The notes under the pieces: model-generated
What the model was told of the DNA's origin: nothing
The model's input: the letters and a program-made list of their open reading frames with translations, nothing else
The model's database searches: none
From: Ignavibacteria bacterium CG1_02_37_35
Lineage (GTDB): Bacteria > Bacteroidota > Ignavibacteria > Ignavibacteriales > Ignavibacteriaceae
DNA: 40,520 nt
Direction of reading: 5' to 3'
NCBI GenBank assembly: GCA_001871325.1
Contig: MNVA01000008.1
Coordinates: 1-40,520 of the forward strand
Shown here: positions 39,995 to 40,520 of the stretch, one piece after another
Layout: each line of letters starts with the position of its first letter
Position numbering within the stretch: position 1 is the first letter of the stretch
Position numbers and translations under genes: made by a program

Positions 39995-40269
39995 TTAGAA
40001 TATTATAGTACCGACTGTAATTTTAAACATTAATAAATGATTAAAACCAAACCCCCCTGGATTAATGACACCTCCAGAATTAATCGGTTCAAACACAATT
40101 GAAGAATTTATATGCATGAAATCAAAGATATTTAGTCCACATCCTAAATAGATATTTGAATAAAAAAAGAAAAAGTTATGCTTGTCCTGTTCCTTTAAAT
40201 TCCATTGTTGTATGTTTGAATCCCAATATTTACCGTTGGCAATACCTAATCCAAAACCATAAAATAAAT
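39995..40269 (-). pseudogene. C-terminal fragment of an outer-membrane beta-barrel-like protein truncated by an IS
   Basis: Minus-strand frame HLFYGFGLGIANGKYWDSNIQQWNLKEQDKHNFFFFYSNIYLGCGLNIFDFMHINSSIVFEPINSGGVINPGGFGFNHLLMFKITVGTIIF*, ending in Phe as is typical of OMPs. Confidence 0.6.
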
Positions 40270-40520
40270 GGTTCTACCGTTAATAGTGTGAAAATGATAA
40301 ATTAGGGATATGGAAACAAAAGAATTATTTACGCGTTTATTACATCTCCCGGAAGAATGGGAAGTCTATGAAGTTCAATACGAAGATCTTCAGCAAAATA
40401 TCCATTTAAAAATAAGATACTTGAAAAAAGAAGGGGTATGTAAAGGGACAGGTGAAATCTGTCCAATTTATGATTATCGCCCGGAAAGACAGTGGAGGCA
40501 TCTGGACTTGATGGGCTACA
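40270..40520 (+). mobile_element. Left end and N-terminal transposase of an ISL3-like insertion sequence (runs off window)
   Basis: Putative TIR GGTTCTACCGTTAATAGTGTGAAA, then ORF from 40310 METKELFTRLLHLPEEWEVYEVQYEDLQQNIHLKIRYLKKEGVCKGTGEICPIYDYRPERQWRHLDLMGY with an ISL3-type CxxxxxxC...WRHLDL motif. Confidence 0.75.

Noticed and set aside
35875-40000. Canonical integron attC sites or an integron integrase
   Set aside because: No RYYYAAC...GTTRRRY pair with the right spacing and no tyrosine recombinase ORF in the window; only the cassette-like organisation is reported.

Overview
This 40.5-kb window looks like a Bacteroidota/Ignavibacteria-type chromosome segment, judging from the low GC, a type IX (type A) sorting tail and the family content. 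This lineage call is an inference. Most of the window is housekeeping: gltX, a DEAD-box helicase, glnS, an MCE/Mla lipid-transport cluster, a nucleotide-sugar dehydrogenase, sucD, ndk, a NamZ/DUF1343 protein, an M3 peptidase, an NfeD-type protein, ribBA, yajC, tgt, murB, transsulfuration genes, fmt, def and an M1 peptidase. The accessory parts are at the edges. The left edge has an IS1380-like transposase tail, a transglutaminase-like lipoprotein and a MntA/HepT (MNT-HEPN) toxin-antitoxin pair overlapping gltX by ATGA. The right edge (35.4-40.5 kb) is a co-directional run of a lipoprotein, a YefM/YoeB pair with a TGTACA operator, an unusual tandem-domain Arr (rifampin ADP-ribosyltransferase-like) protein, a beta-propeller T9SS cargo gene split by a 118-bp MITE with TTTA target duplication, and an outer-membrane protein truncated by an ISL3-like element. 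These units are separated by related intergenic sequences, as in a gene-cassette array, but no canonical attC was found. Other notable signals are an Mla-type ABC 'ATPase' lacking every catalytic motif, a 117-bp duplication of the ribBA 3' end enclosing four hairpins with TAAA/TTTA loops, further TAAA-loop hairpins, and a dispersed palindromic intergenic family (GAATGGATGAATGA arms).
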